NCBI RefSeq assembly: GCF_963675165.1
Contig: NC_087386.1
Span: 1,414,931-1,478,930 of the forward strand
DNA length: 64,000 nucleotides
Direction: 5' to 3'
Source of the DNA: Halichondria panicea
Taxonomy: Eukaryota > Porifera > Demospongiae > Suberitida > Halichondriidae
The first letter of the stretch is position 1, and each line of letters begins with the position of its first letter. Shown here piece after piece: positions 30,277 through 43,047 of the stretch. Under the pieces are notes generated by a model. That model was given only the letters and a program-made list of their open reading frames with translations, was not told the origin of the DNA and did not search any database. The translations under genes were made by a program, and so were the position numbers.

Positions 30277-31182
30277 GAGTGAGAGTCAAGGACAACATGA
30301 GTCACATGACTGAACTGACTACACTCATGCATGCATAACGTACTATCTGTTTCTAAATCACCACAAGTTTAAACATTTAGTTTCAATGTTATTTTATTAT
30401 TTTGTGTTTAAATACCCTACAATATAAACAAGGTTACATGTACACAGCTGGAACCATGCATATGTTATATAAAGCATACATGCATGTACCTAGTCAAGAC
30501 TCACCATTAATGCTTAACAGGTATAATTATAACTTGTTTTTAATTCTCATACCTGTATCCGGCAATTGGCATGACACGGGGATACCCTACAGTAAGGTTA
30601 GTACACTATCGCAATAATTGATTTATGAATACAGAATCAATTGATCGGCCAGCCAAAGACACTTTACGAGCACACACCAAACACTTACTTACTTGAATGA
30701 ACCAAGTGTTGGCGAAGGAGGACTCCCTCAGAGAAGCAAACACATTGATTCCCCACCGGCACAGTCATGACCATCAATTTGACAGGCAGTCCCACACTCA
30801 AAGCTTACAGCCGTGATATGGATAATTCAAACAACACGATTACCTCTGCATGTACAAGTTCAAAATGGCAGTAGTTGCAGGGAGGATGTTCATATATTGA
30901 TTTCTATTGATTTCTCTCACCCATCATTTTGGTAATATCATGAACATTGTTTGCCATATATGTATGCATCTTTCTTATTTAGCTGTTCGACCTCTGGAAT
31001 GGTGTAGGTGTAGTGAGTCACATTTGAATGTATTTAATTATACATTGCCATGTTTATAAACTTTATCATTGAGGCTGTAACCCTGTTGTTCATCAGGGCA
31101 CGGTCAGAATGTCATGTATTTCACAAACAATTCTATACAAAATCAGAGGACCATGGCCAGTTGGTATTAAGCAAGTAAAAGA
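30277..31182. other. Intergenic spacer (copy of 2663-3568)
   Basis: Collinear with 2663-3568, with isolated base changes. No gene. Confidence 0.6.
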
Positions 31183-32732
31183 ATGGACTCCACTAACAGC
31201 AGCTCAATTGAGAAGTCAGGGAAGAGAAAAAGATTCAACTATAAAGTGAGGTGGTTTTATTCAAAAGGAGCATTTCTTGTTCTACTGTGGACTGCACTTA
31301 TCAGTGCAACTTTGTGGTCTTATGTGGCAGATTTGGGACAAAACTTCGCCATAAGAAAATATTTAAAACTTATAGTAATATCAAGCTTAACTTTCTTTGC
31401 TATTCCATTCCTAGGATGGTTAGCAGATGCTAAGTTTGGAAACTACAGAATCTTTAAATTGAATTGCTTCTTCTTACAAGTTACAATGATTGTCAACTGC
31501 ATTCAAATCGTCTACTTTCCTATGCTGAATTGTATTGTATTACAGGACATTGTTACAGCACTAGTTTTCACAGTGAGCATAACAAGTACATCAGTTTGCG
31601 TAATGACAGCCTTACAGCTTGGTCTAGATCAAATGCCAGATGCTTCTTCCACTAACGTTTCAAGTTTCATCAGTTGGTTTGTGTTTTCAGTCTTTTTTGG
31701 AATTTCTGCTTCTGATTGGTTATACTCCTTAATTGCATAAACTTATCGACAATCAACGATATGCAAAAAGTACAACTGTTTAGCTTATTTCCAGTGATTT
31801 GTATGATTATCATTTGCTCTTCAATGTTTTTGTTAGCTCCAAAATGGCTAACTATTGAACCAAAGTCGCCTAAAGCCATCAAAACCATCCACCACGTTCT
31901 CAAGTTTGCAGTCAAGCACAAGGCTCCTATTTATCGCAGTGCTCTCACATACTGGGAGGAAGACGTACCTTCTAGACTAGATCTGGGAAAGACAAAATAT
32001 GGTGGTCCATTCACTACAGAGCAAGTTGAAGATGTGAAAACCTTCCTAAGAATACTTGTAATGTCTTTCCCAATATTTATCATTTTAATAGCATGTAGGA
32101 GTATTTACATAGATGATAGAATCATGAAGTTTGGCAAAACACTGAAGGATCATCTTAACCCCAACATTACTGAATGCACATCAAACATCATATTCACGTT
32201 TAGCAGTGCTTGGTTGAGTGGCAGTGTTACAACAATTGTCTATGAATTTGCATTGTATCCACTCATAAGAAACAAAGTACCCAGCTCTATCCGGCGAATT
32301 GGAGGTGTGGCTCTACTTAATCTGCTACTGAATATTCTATATTTGGCTACTCCATATGTGTGGGTGTCAGTAATTTACATAGGGATTTTGAATGGCTTCT
32401 TAAATGTACTTTTGTTGAATGGAATATTCGAATTTGTGTGTGCCCAGTCACCATACAACATGCGAGGACTTCTAACTGGCTACATCAATTTTCTAATAAT
32501 CGTTTCATTTTCTTTGAACTACCTTATCGGATATCTACTACTGAAATTTTCAAAGCAATATTACGTGGAACCTTCAATATCAACTGCACTGAGTGTGATT
32601 GGATTGGTCCTGTACTGCCTTTTGGCTCGCTGGTACAAGTGGAGAGTTAGAGACGAGAACTACAATGCACACAAAGTGGTAGAGGAGGTCTATGATAGAT
32701 ACCTCTCTCATGTACAGTACAGACAAGAGTAA
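31183..32732 (+). pseudogene. POT-like transporter with a frameshift after helix 5 (unit-2 copy)
   Basis: Almost identical to 3569-5118, with the same missing base near 31732 and the same two open segments (31183-31740, and the +1 frame to 32732). The encoded halves differ from unit 1 by very few residues, so little has accumulated since duplication. The EFVCAQSPYNMRG motif and NIT sequon are in the second half. Confidence 0.75.
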
Positions 32733-33212
32733 CTATGCAAGTTTAAATATTACGTAACTATCTGTTTTATGCATTCACTCACTCATACATGTAAGCACAA
32801 ACAAGCTATTTGGGACAATTTTTCTCAATGAAATAATGTTACTGGGATGCCTCAGGGGAACAATAAACTGTACTTGTTTATAATACTGACCATCAGGCAA
32901 TGATAACAAAAACTAGTCCAAATATAGTCAAAGCATGGCACCCTCACTAAAGTAATGACATACATTGTATATAGTTATGTATACATTGATTATATTATGT
33001 GTGACGTCATTGCTTTTAATAGAGCTAAGAGTACACGAACACAAACCTAAATTTTCAGTCGTCACCGTGAGTCTTGACAATCTGGGCAATCAAATCACAC
33101 AATGACTTGAGTGTAATTTTTTCTCATGTTTGGCAATCTCGAGACCACTATCCTAGCTCATCACGTTTGACTTACTGGATCATTATATGTTATAGAACTG
33201 TAACAATAGCAA

Positions 33213-33320
33213 CACAGAGTGGTGGAGGAGGTCTATGATCGATACCTCTCTCATGTACAGTAACAATAACAACACAGAGTGGTGGAAAAGGTCTATGATC
33301 GATACCTCTCTCATGTACAG
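33213..33320. repeat. Minisatellite made of the family C-terminal codons, 2 copies
   Basis: Two tandem units of the sequence encoding HRVVEEVYDRYLSHVQ joined by AACAATAACA. Unit 1 has four (5589-5820). The second copy carries GGTGGAAAAGG like the last copy in unit 1, so the change was loss or gain of inner units. Confidence 0.85.
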
Positions 33321-34599
33321 AATAACTGTGTACCTTAAGAGTGATATAGTCAAGTGATTATGCACACTTACACATAACATTATAATTATGCTCTGTCTGT
33401 TTTATTGTAGCACTTTATTTGTGTGTCATATAGTATACGCTACATAGTACATGTAGCTAATAAGTATATACCAATTGTCAGTTTTGTAAGGACTGCATGG
33501 TTTCAAGAAATCTTAGCTGTAAAACCTCAATACATTTGCTTTACAGCTGTAACAGTAACCTGTTTATAGCTATCAGAAACCAGTCCAAATAAGGTCGAAG
33601 TATAAATTGAAACTAGATTGGGAAAACACAGTCGTTAAGTTAATTTCGCTTGCTTCAGATCGAGATCACACAACAAAATTAAGATAATAAATATGACATA
33701 ATAGGACTACAATCATGTGTGTATACACTGTGATAAGGAGAACAACTCGGAAATGGATATTTGTTCAGTTTTCTGGCTGGTTGAGTTTTCTTGCCACACA
33801 GTCGGAATGGCATACTATAACGACATACCTCAATGAGTTCCCCACCAGATAGTTAGAACAGTTCCAGAGCTGGTCATTCGGCACATGACCATCAATTTGT
33901 TTCTGTGGTTATGTGTTAGTACAGTCTCAGCTCAATACAGTCTACACATTGAGAAGTTGAAGAGGTCGCCCGATCCGTACACAGCAGTCATCACTGTATG
34001 TAGTCAATAATTATCATGAATCAAATGACAATAGACGATCATTAATTTTTACTTTTCTGTTGATTTTTTTCCTTCCTATAATAATTATTATCTTGATGAC
34101 TATTGCATCTTTCCTGAGTAGCTGTTCCACATGAATTGGTAAAACATGTAATACATGAGTTACGTTTCACAGAAGTTAACTACCGTATACCAGAATATTT
34201 TGCTGGAGAAAAACCTTTGTGAATGAGCCAAACCAGAAGAAAATTTATTGCGTTCTGGCAAGGATCGTGTGTAATTACCAAAATAATTCAGGTTTTGCGA
34301 TTTTATTGTTGCGAATTGATCAACCCTCGCATAACTTTATTTGATACTTATATACAGTAATACGGTATAGCTGGTAATTTCCGGGGGACAAAGTATTCGT
34401 AGTTTTCGTGGTTGAACACTGGAGCACAAATAGTTTACCCGGCCCCAAACGGAGTGACCTTGAATACCTTACAAGCAGCAACAACGAAAATAAGATACAC
34501 GAACTGACTACATATTGCTTCCCGTCCCCCTCCAAGTTCAGTACCTGTTATATAACGCGGTAATTATACACATCGATCATTTTTTCACAACAGATAGTC

Positions 34600-34655
34600 A
34601 ATGTTTATCATCTTCATTGTTGGGACTGAAACATTGTTTGTTCATCAGCAGTACA
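34600..34655 (+). promoter_or_regulatory. Conserved upstream block of family genes
   Basis: Copy of the 7097-7155 block, ending about 110 bp before the ATG at 34766. Confidence 0.4.
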
Positions 34656-34765
34656 TTAATTGTATATTTACTTTATTTGTGACACACAATTGCTCCCAAA
34701 AGTATTAAAACCAGAGGAACAGTTAACATGCCATAAAGCATCAGCCTGAAGTAATCAGTCAAAGA

Positions 34766-36388
34766 ATGGACTCCACTAACAGCAGCTCAAGGGAGCATAC
34801 AAAGCCAGTGATGAGAAAGAGGTGTAAGTATCAAGTGAGGTATTTCTATTCAAAAGGAGCATTTCTAGTTCTACTGTGGACTTTACTTTTCAGTGCGGCT
34901 GTGTGGTCTTATGTAGATCTACAAATGTTGGTACCAAGAATCATTATTGAAGACATCGATTTAGACATCTGGAAAACTGTTTCTCAAGTGTTCACAGCAC
35001 TACCATTTCTAGCTTACATCATCATCCCAATTATAGGATGGTTAGCAGATGCTAAGCATGGAAACTACAGAGTCTTTAAATTTAGCTGCTCCTTTTTACT
35101 AGTAGCACTGATAACGGTTTGCATCAATATTCTATGTGCTCACAAGATAAACTCTATTGCGTTACAGTACATAAGTTCTGTCATAATAGCACTAGTGTAT
35201 GTAGTGGGTATAGCAAGTATAGCAGTTTGCATAATGACAGCCTTACAGCTTGGTTTAGATCAAATGCCAGATGCTTCTTCCACTAACGTTTCAAGTTTTA
35301 TCAGTTGGTTTGTATTTTCACTCATTCTTGGATGTTGGATTGCTGACTTGCTATCAAATGCACTCCGGTATTGCATAAACTCTTCGACAATCAATGATAT
35401 ACACAAAGTACAACTGTTTAGCTTATTTCCAGTATTGTGTTTGGTAATTATTTGCTCTTCAATGTATTTGCTAGCTCCAAAATGGCTAATTATAGAGCCA
35501 AAGTCACCTAAAGCCCTCAAAACCATCTACCAAGTTCTCAAGTTTGCAGCCAAGCACAAGGCTCCTATTTATCGTAGTGCTCTCACATACTGGGAGGAAG
35601 ACGTACCCTCTAGACTAGACCTAGGGAAGACAAAATAATTATGGTGGTCCATTCACTACAGAGCAAGTTGAAAATGTCAAAACCTTCCTAAGAATTCTTG
35701 TGATGTCTTTCCCAATATTTATCATTTTAACTGCGTGTTGGAATATACTCACACTAGGTTTTAATATCTATGTACATGTACAAGTGTTTAACGAGGAAGT
35801 GCTGCATGCTAACACTACTGACAGTTGTACATCGAGCCTCATATACACTTCAGTTTCAACAATTTGTGGAGTGGTATTGTTACAACAATAATCTACGAAT
35901 TTGCATTGTATCCACTCATAAGAAACAAAGTACCCAGCTCCATCCGGCGAATTGGAGGTGCAGCTTTATTGAATTTGTTATTGAATGTGCTTTATTATTT
36001 ACTTGCACAATTCTGTCCAAATCATTTCTGGAGACCTGTATTTGCGGGGGCTGTCGGTGGCTTTTTACTTGTACTCTTGATAAATAGCATACTAGAATTT
36101 GTGTATGCCCAGTCACCATACAACATGCGAGGACTTCTGACTGGCTACATGATGTTTCTATTGTTTCTCTCACTATCTCTGAACTACGTACTAGTTGAAT
36201 TGCTACTAAATGGAAAGCCTTTGCCAATATATACTCTCCCTTCAATATCAACTACACTGAGTCTGTTTGGATTGGTCCTGTACTGCCTCCTGGCTTGCTG
36301 GTATAAGAGGAGAGTTAGAGATGAGGACTACAGAGCACACAGAGTGGTGGAGGAGGTCTATGATCGATACCTCTCTCATGTACAGTAG
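34766..36388 (+). pseudogene. POT-like transporter pseudogene (two frameshifts)
   Basis: Open for 290 codons through helices 1-6 and the loop to DLGKTK, then TAA at 35636-35638 caused by a 4-bp insertion (AAAATAATTATGG). A one-base loss near 35850 (ACACTTCAGTTTC) brings the sequence back to the starting frame, and the last 187 codons are open to TAG at 36388. This copy lacks the extra 7575-type frameshift of unit 1. Helix 10 reads EFVYAQSPYNMRG and the tail CWYKRRVRDEDYRAH, both departures from the family consensus. Confidence 0.85.
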
Positions 36389-37202
36389 AGACAAGAATAA
36401 CTGTGTATATTTTGATTGATAGTCTATGCCCATAACACCACTTAACACACTATAATAATGTTTAGTTTCAATGTGTGTGCTATTTTGTTGTTATTGTTTA
36501 ATACTCGAGCAATTGTCATGACACAATGGGGATGTATCATACAGCAGCTCGATATAGCTCACCCATGCTAGTCTCTGAACTGACATTTCTGGCTGGTTGA
36601 GTTTCAATTATAACCTGCAAGTGACTATTGTAACATATACCACAATAATTATAGATTGGTAGATATCACGCACGTTAGCCTAGCAATTGCATGGTCGTCC
36701 AGCCAGACATACTTTACGAGCCAACCAATCCTGCAGCATAGAGATACATTAGTGAAATGTCACACACTCAGACTCACTTGTGAATGAACCAAAGCACTCC
36801 CTCAGTGAAGCGAACACATTACCCATGCACCAGATAAAAGCAGCTCCAGCATGACCCTCAATTTATATAGTTAGCAAACAGTCGTCATCCATTACTTCTC
36901 ACTAAAGGACATATTTATTTGACTTCAATAAGAGCACAAACAAAAATTTGCAGTTGTCACTGCATGTGAGTCTGGGTCATCAAATCACACAATGACAAGG
37001 GTTCAAAGGTGTGTGCAATTTTTCTCTCCATGGAATGTTTGGCAATCTTGAGACTAACTGTCTGCATCACGTTTGACTTACTGGATCATTATAATTATGT
37101 TGTAACAATATCTTCATCATTGAAACAAAAACAGTATTAACAAGCACATTAATAAAAAAAAACTTTCAAATACAATCAGAGCAACAGTTTTAACATAAAG
37201 CA
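36389..37202. other. Intergenic spacer (copy of 8885-9698)
   Basis: Collinear with 8885-9698, including the A-tract and CAACAGTTTTAACATAAAGC just before the next ATG. No gene. Confidence 0.55.
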
Positions 37203-38804
37203 ATGGACTCCACTAACAGCAGCTCAAGGGACCATACAAAGCCAGTGATGAGAAAGAAGTGCAAGTATCAAGTGAGGTGGTTCTATTCAAAAGGAGCATT
37301 TCTTGTTCTATTGTGGACTACACTTGTCAGTGCAACTTTTTGGTCGTATACAACAAATTTGGGACAAAAATTCCTTAAGAAATCATATGGGGAACACTGG
37401 TATATAGTGCTTATACCACTGTCAAGCTTAACTTTCATTGTCATTCCACTGCTAGGATGGTTAGCAGATGCTAAACTTGGAAACTACAGAGTCTTTAAAT
37501 TCAACTGCTTCTCTTTACTAATTGCCACAATCATTTGCGGCATCCATATTCTCTACGGTCTCACACTAAAGTCAATTGCATTGCAGTACACCAGTGCTGT
37601 CATTTTAGTACTAGTAGATGCAGTAGGTACAGCAGGTGCAGTAGTTTCCATAACGACAGCCTTACAGCTGGGTCTAGATCAAATGCCAGATGCTTCTTCT
37701 ACTAACATGTCAAGTTTCATCAGTTGGTTTGCATTTTCAATCTTTTTTGGGTTCTGGATTGCTGACTGGCTATTAAGTACACTCTTGTATTGTGTACCAT
37801 TGTCGGAAAGCACCAAAGTGCAAATGTTTAGCTTGTTTCCAGTGACGTGTACGGTAATTATCTGCTCTTCAATGTTTTTGTTAGCTCCAAAATGGCTAAC
37901 TATTGAACCAAAGTCACCTAAAACCCTCAAAATCATCTACCAAGTTTTCAAGTTTGCAGCCAAGCACAAGGCTCCTATTTATCGCAGTGCTCTCACATAC
38001 TGGGAGGAAGATGTACCCTCTAGACTAGACCTGGGGAAGACAAAATATAGTGGACCATTTTCTACAGAGCAAGTTGAAGATGTGAAAACCTTCCTAAGAA
38101 TACTTATGATGTCTTTCCCAATATTCGTCATTTTAACAGCGGGTGGAAATATACTAGTCAGTTTTGTGGCTATTGATCAAGTGGTAATATTTAACACAAC
38201 GAAATATCATCTCAACCCTAACATCACCGAATGTATATCAAGCATCGTATACAATTTTAGTTTCAACCCTTGGTGGAGTGGTATCGTTACAACAGTCGTT
38301 TATGAGTTTGCTATGTATCCACTCATAAGAAACAAAGTACCCAGCTCTATCCGGCAAATTGGAAGTGCGGCTCTACTTATCCTGCTACTGAATGCGCTCA
38401 ATTTGGCTATGCAATTCTGTCCATATGTGTGGGCGTCAGTATTTTTTACAGGAATTCTCACTGGCTTTGGACTTGTACTCCTAATAAACGGGATACTGGA
38501 ATTTGTGTGTGCCCAGTCACCATACAACATGCGAGGACTTCTGACTGCCTACATAATATTTCTAGCACTTCTCTCAGTATCTTTCAACTTTCTTATGAAA
38601 TGTGTCCATTTTTTGATTTATAAACATTCAAAATATTACGTGGTCCCTTCAATATCAACTGCACTGAGTGTGATTGGATTGGTCCTGTACTGCCTCCTGG
38701 CTCGCTGGTATAAGAGGAGAGTTAGAGACGAGGACTACAATGCACACAGAGTGGTGGAGGAGGTCTATGATCGATACCTCTCTCATGCACAGTACAGACA
38801 ATAA
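37203..38804 (+). CDS. POT/PTR (SLC15)-like membrane transporter, intact, 533 aa
   Basis: Unit-2 copy of the 9699 gene with the same length and start (MDSTNSSSRDHTKPVMRKKC). Only a few residues differ, for example SAVILVL for SAVVLVL, TCTVII for TCTIII, and SSIRQIG for SSIRRIG after helix 8. All signature motifs are present. This is one of two family genes intact in both complete units (the other is 1085/28699). Confidence 0.85.
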   Translation: MDSTNSSSRDHTKPVMRKKCKYQVRWFYSKGAFLVLLWTTLVSATFWSYTTNLGQKFLKKSYGEHWYIVLIPLSSLTFIVIPLLGWLADAKLGNYRVFKFNCFSLLIATIICGIHILYGLTLKSIALQYTSAVILVLVDAVGTAGAVVSITTALQLGLDQMPDASSTNMSSFISWFAFSIFFGFWIADWLLSTLLYCVPLSESTKVQMFSLFPVTCTVIICSSMFLLAPKWLTIEPKSPKTLKIIYQVFKFAAKHKAPIYRSALTYWEEDVPSRLDLGKTKYSGPFSTEQVEDVKTFLRILMMSFPIFVILTAGGNILVSFVAIDQVVIFNTTKYHLNPNITECISSIVYNFSFNPWWSGIVTTVVYEFAMYPLIRNKVPSSIRQIGSAALLILLLNALNLAMQFCPYVWASVFFTGILTGFGLVLLINGILEFVCAQSPYNMRGLLTAYIIFLALLSVSFNFLMKCVHFLIYKHSKYYVVPSISTALSVIGLVLYCLLARWYKRRVRDEDYNAHRVVEEVYDRYLSHAQYRQ

Positions 38805-39145
38805 TACAATTGTGTATAATTTATACACTTAGATTGAAAGTCAACTATAGCTGATTAGGTCCATAACATACAAACTTAACACACTTAGCTATTGCATGTT
38901 CTGTCTGTTTCACCACAAACTTATAAACATTCAGTTTCAATGAATAATTACGTCTCACATTTGAAATAACATTAAGTACTAGATCTGTATACACAACTAA
39001 TTTTCAATGTTTATCATCTTCATTGTTGGGACTGAAATCTGTTTGTTTGTCAGCAGTATATTATTATAATCTAGACATTACAGTCACATTGAAAACAATT
39101 CCAAAAGTAAATAGAACAGTTCACTTGAGCATCAGCCTTTAAATA
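38805..39145. other. Intergenic spacer (copy of 11301-11641)
   Basis: Conserved 3' flank plus upstream block at 39006-39060. No gene. Confidence 0.6.
39006..39060 (+). promoter_or_regulatory. Conserved upstream block of family genes
   Basis: AATGTTTATCATCTTCATTG, then TTGGGACTGAAATCTGTTTG and TTTGTCAGCAGTA, ending about 85 bp before the ATG at 39146. Confidence 0.4.
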
Positions 39146-40752
39146 ATGGACTCCACTAACAGCTGCAGCTCAAGGGATCATACAAAGCCAGTGATGAGAA
39201 AGAGGTGCAAGTATCAAGTGAGGTGGTTCTATTCAAAAGGAGCATTTCTTGTTCTACTGTGGAGCTCACTTTTCAATGCGGCTGTGTGGTCTTACGTGAC
39301 GATTTTGGGAGAAAGAATCTTATCAGAAGGCATAGATTTAGACAGGAATACTTTTTCTCGAGTGTTCATTGTACTACCATTTCTAGCTTATGTTACCATC
39401 CCACTTGTAGGATGTAGGAAACTACAGAGTCTTTAAATTTAGCTGCTTCTTTTTAGTAGTCGCATCGATAACCATTTGCATCACTATTCTCTGTGATACA
39501 AAGATAAACTTCAGTGCACTGCAGTACACACATAAAGTCATAGTAGTGCTAGCATATGCAGTGGGTATAGCAAGTACAGCAGTTTGTATAATAACAGCCT
39601 TGCAGCTTGGTTTAGATCAAATGCCAGATGCTTCATCCACCAACATTTCAAGTTTCATCAGTTGGTTTATGTTTTCAATCAATTTGGGGTTCTGGATTCC
39701 TGAGTTGCTATCAAATACTCTCTTTCATTGCATAAACTCTTCGACAATCAATGGCATACAGAAAGTGCAACTGTTTAGCTTATTTCCAGTATTGTGTTTG
39801 GTAATTATTTGTTCTTCAATGTTTTTGTTAGCTCCAAAATGGCTAATTAATGAACCAAAGTCGCCTAAAGCCCTCAAAATCATCTACCAAGTTCTCAAGT
39901 TTGCAGTCAAGCACAAGGCTCCTATTTATCGCAGTGCTCTCACATACTGGGAGGAAGACGTACCCTCTAAGCTGGACCTGGGGAAGACAAAATACGGTGG
40001 ACCATTCACTACAGAGCAAGTTGAAGATGTGAAAACTTTTGTACAAATAATTGTGATGTCTTTCCCAATATTCCTCACCTTAACTGCGTGTTGGAATATT
40101 TTACTCGTACTAGGTTTTACAGTGTATAGCTATGTAGGAGTGTTAAACGAGGAAATGCTGTAGTATCTTACTGTCTCCAACACTACTGACAATTGTACAT
40201 CGAGCATCATATACACTTTTAGTTTCAACCCTTGGTGGAGTGGTATTGTTACAACAGTTGTCTACGAATTTGCATTGTATCCATTCATAAGAAACATAGT
40301 ACCCAGCTCTATGCGACGAATTGGAGGGACAACTTTATTTATCTTATTACTGAATATGCTAAAGTTGGCTCTTCAATTCTCTCCATATGCACAGGCATCA
40401 GTACTTTACATGGGGGCTCTTAGCGGCTTCTTATCTGTATACTCCTATAAACGGAATACTAGAATTTGTGTGTGCCCAGTCACCATACAACATGCGAGGA
40501 CTTCTGACTGGCTACGTGATGTTTCTATTGTTTCTCTCACTATCTCTGAACTACTTTGTTGAAATGCTACCAAATGAAATATATTTGCCAATATATACTC
40601 TCTCTTCAATATATACTGCACTGAGTGTGATTGGATTGGTCCTGTACTGCCTCCTGGCTCGCTGGTACAAGAGGATAGTTAGAGACGAGGACTACAATGC
40701 ACACAGAGTGGTGGAGGAGGTCTATGATCGATACCTCTCTCATGTGCAGTAG
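39146..40752 (+). pseudogene. POT-like transporter pseudogene lacking the helix-2 signature (unit-2 copy)
   Basis: Shares with 11642-13248 the 17-bp deletion (near 39414), the TAG after GVLNEEML (40161-40163) and the indel near 40438 (CTGTATACTCCTATAAACGG). It lacks the second TAG: CCCTTGGTGG here against CCATTAGTGG in unit 1. The inactivating deletion therefore predates the unit duplication. Confidence 0.9.
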
Positions 40753-41454
40753 AGACAAGAATAGCTGTGTATATTTTGATTGATAGTCTATGCCCATAAC
40801 ACCACTTAACACACTATAATAATGTTTAGTTTCAATGTGTGTGCTATTTTGTTGTTATTGTTTAATACTCGAGCAATTGTCATGACACAATGGGGATGTA
40901 TCATACAGCAGCTCGATATAGCTCACCCATGCTAGGAAATGTATCTCTGAAGTGACATTTCTGGCTGGTTGAGTTTCAATTATAACCTGCAACCCACAAG
41001 TGACTATTGTAACATACCACAATCATTATAGATTGATGGATATCACCATGCATGCAGGAGTGCATGAATATTAAAGTAAATTTCTTTTTACTAATTGCCA
41101 CAATCATTCATGCACTCCTGATATCACGCACGTTAGCCTAGCAATTGCATGGTGGTCGTCCAGCCAATAAGAACACAAACCTCAATTTTCAGTTATCAAG
41201 GCCGGTGATTCTTGACATTCTGGGTAATCAAATCACACAATGACAAGGGTTCAAAGATGTGTCTAATTTTTCTCTCCATGGAATTTTTGGCAATCTCGAG
41301 ACCACTGTCTGCATCACATTTGACTTACTGGATCATTATATGTTATAAAACTGTAATAATATCTTTACCATCGAAACAAAAACAGTACTAACAGCACATT
41401 AAATAAAAAAAAAACTTTCAAATACAATCAGAGCAACAGTTTTAACATAAAGCA
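40753..41454. other. Intergenic spacer (copy of 13249-13949)
   Basis: Collinear with unit 1, including the 73-bp insert at 41047-41119. No gene. Confidence 0.6.
41047..41119. mobile_element. 73-bp hairpin insert, 8-bp target repeat (unit-2 copy)
   Basis: Same insert as 13543-13615, flanked by GATATCAC at 41039-41046 and 41120-41127. It therefore inserted before the unit duplication but after this spacer separated from the 8885-type spacer. Confidence 0.75.
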
Positions 41455-43047
41455 ATGGAATCCACTAACAGCAGCTCAAAGGATCATACAAAACCAGTGA
41501 TGAGAAAGAGATGCAAGTATCAAGTGAGGTGGTTCTATTCAAAAGGAGCAGTTCTTATTCTATTGTGGACTACACTTCTAAGTGCAACTTTTTGGTCGTA
41601 TATAACAAATTTGGGACAAAAATTCCTGAAAGAATCATATGGGGAACATTTATATGTAGTGCTTATAGCACTATCAAGTTTAACTCTGTTTGTCATTCCA
41701 CTGCTAGGATGGTTAGCAGATGCTAAACTTGGAAACTACAGAGTCTTTAAATTCAACTGCTTCTCTTTACTAATTGCCACAATCATTTGCGGCATTCATA
41801 TTCTCTATGTTCTCACACTAAAGTCAATTGCATTGCAGTACACCAGTGCTGTCGTTTTAGTACTAGTAGATGCAGTAGGTACAGCAGGTGCAATAGTTTC
41901 CATAACGACAGCCTTACAGCTGGGTCTAGATCAAATGCCAGATGCTTCTTCCACTAACGTTTCAAGTTTCATCAGTTGGTTTGTATTTTCAATCTTTTTT
42001 GGGTTCTGGATTGCTGACTGGCTATTAAATACACTCTTGTATTGCGTACCATTGTCGGAAAGCACCAAAGTGCAACTGTTTAGCTTGTTTCCAGTGATGT
42101 GTACGGTAATTATCTGCTCTTCAATGTTTTTGTTAGCTCCAAAGTGGCTAACTGTTGAACCAGAGTCGCCTAAAACCCTCAAAACCATCTACCAAGTTAT
42201 CAAGTTTGCAACCAAGCACAAGGCTCCTATTTATCGCAGTGCTCTCACATACTGGGAGGAAGATGTACCCTCTAGACTGGACCTGGGGAAGACAAAATAT
42301 GGTGGACCATTTACTATAGAGCAAGTTGAAGACGTGAAAACCTTTCTAAGAATACTTGTGATGTCTCTCCCTTTATTCTTTATTTTAACAGCGGGTGGAA
42401 ATATACTAGTCAATTTCGTGGCTATTGATCAAGTGGTAATATTTGACGCAATGAAAAATCATCTCAACCCTAACATCACCGAATGTATATCAAGCATTAT
42501 ATACAATTTTAGTTTCAACCCTTGGTGGAGTGGTATCGTTATAACAGTCGTTTATGAGTTTGCGATGTATCCACTCATGAGAAACAAAGTCCCCAGCTCT
42601 ATCCGACGAATAGGAAGTGCGGCTCTACTTATCCTGCTACAGAATGTGCTCAATTTGGCTATGCAATTCTGTCCATATGTGTGGGCATCAGTATTTTTCA
42701 CGGGAATTCTCACTGGCTTTGGACTTGTTCTCCTAATAAACGGGATACTAGAATTTGTGTGTGCCCAGTCACCATACAACATGCGAGGACTTCTGACTGC
42801 CTACATGATATTTCTAGCACTTCTCTCACTATCTCTCAACTTTCTTATGAAATTTGTCCATTTTTTTATCTATAAACATTCAAAATATTACGTGGTCCCT
42901 TCAATATCAACTGCACTGAGTGTGATTGCATTGGTCCTGTACTGCCTCCTGGCTCGCTGGTATAAGAGGAGAGTTAGAGACGAGGACTACAATGCACACA
43001 GAGTGGTGGAGGAGGTCTATGATCGATACCTCTCTCATGTACAGTAG
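41455..43047 (+). CDS. POT/PTR (SLC15)-like membrane transporter, intact, 530 aa
   Basis: Intact counterpart of the broken 13950 gene; it starts MESTNSSSKDHTKPVMRKRC (Asp2 to Glu). Signature GWLADAKLGNYRVF at 85-98. The loop has WLTVEPESPKTLK and FTIEQVEDVKTF. Helix 12 reads STALSVIALVLYC (Gly to Ala). The 3' flank immediately after the stop matches the flank of the 15862 gene rather than that of 13950, marking a crossover at the end of the gene. Confidence 0.83.
   Translation: MESTNSSSKDHTKPVMRKRCKYQVRWFYSKGAVLILLWTTLLSATFWSYITNLGQKFLKESYGEHLYVVLIALSSLTLFVIPLLGWLADAKLGNYRVFKFNCFSLLIATIICGIHILYVLTLKSIALQYTSAVVLVLVDAVGTAGAIVSITTALQLGLDQMPDASSTNVSSFISWFVFSIFFGFWIADWLLNTLLYCVPLSESTKVQLFSLFPVMCTVIICSSMFLLAPKWLTVEPESPKTLKTIYQVIKFATKHKAPIYRSALTYWEEDVPSRLDLGKTKYGGPFTIEQVEDVKTFLRILVMSLPLFFILTAGGNILVNFVAIDQVVIFDAMKNHLNPNITECISSIIYNFSFNPWWSGIVITVVYEFAMYPLMRNKVPSSIRRIGSAALLILLQNVLNLAMQFCPYVWASVFFTGILTGFGLVLLINGILEFVCAQSPYNMRGLLTAYMIFLALLSLSLNFLMKFVHFFIYKHSKYYVVPSISTALSVIALVLYCLLARWYKRRVRDEDYNAHRVVEEVYDRYLSHVQ

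Larger units (their letters stand above)
32733..34765. other. Long spacer (copy of 5119-7262)
   Basis: Contains the two-copy minisatellite (33213-33320), the MITE-like segment near 34180-34375 and the upstream block at 34600-34655. It also has an additional 12 bp (TAATACTGACCA, about 32881) not in unit 1. No gene. Confidence 0.6.
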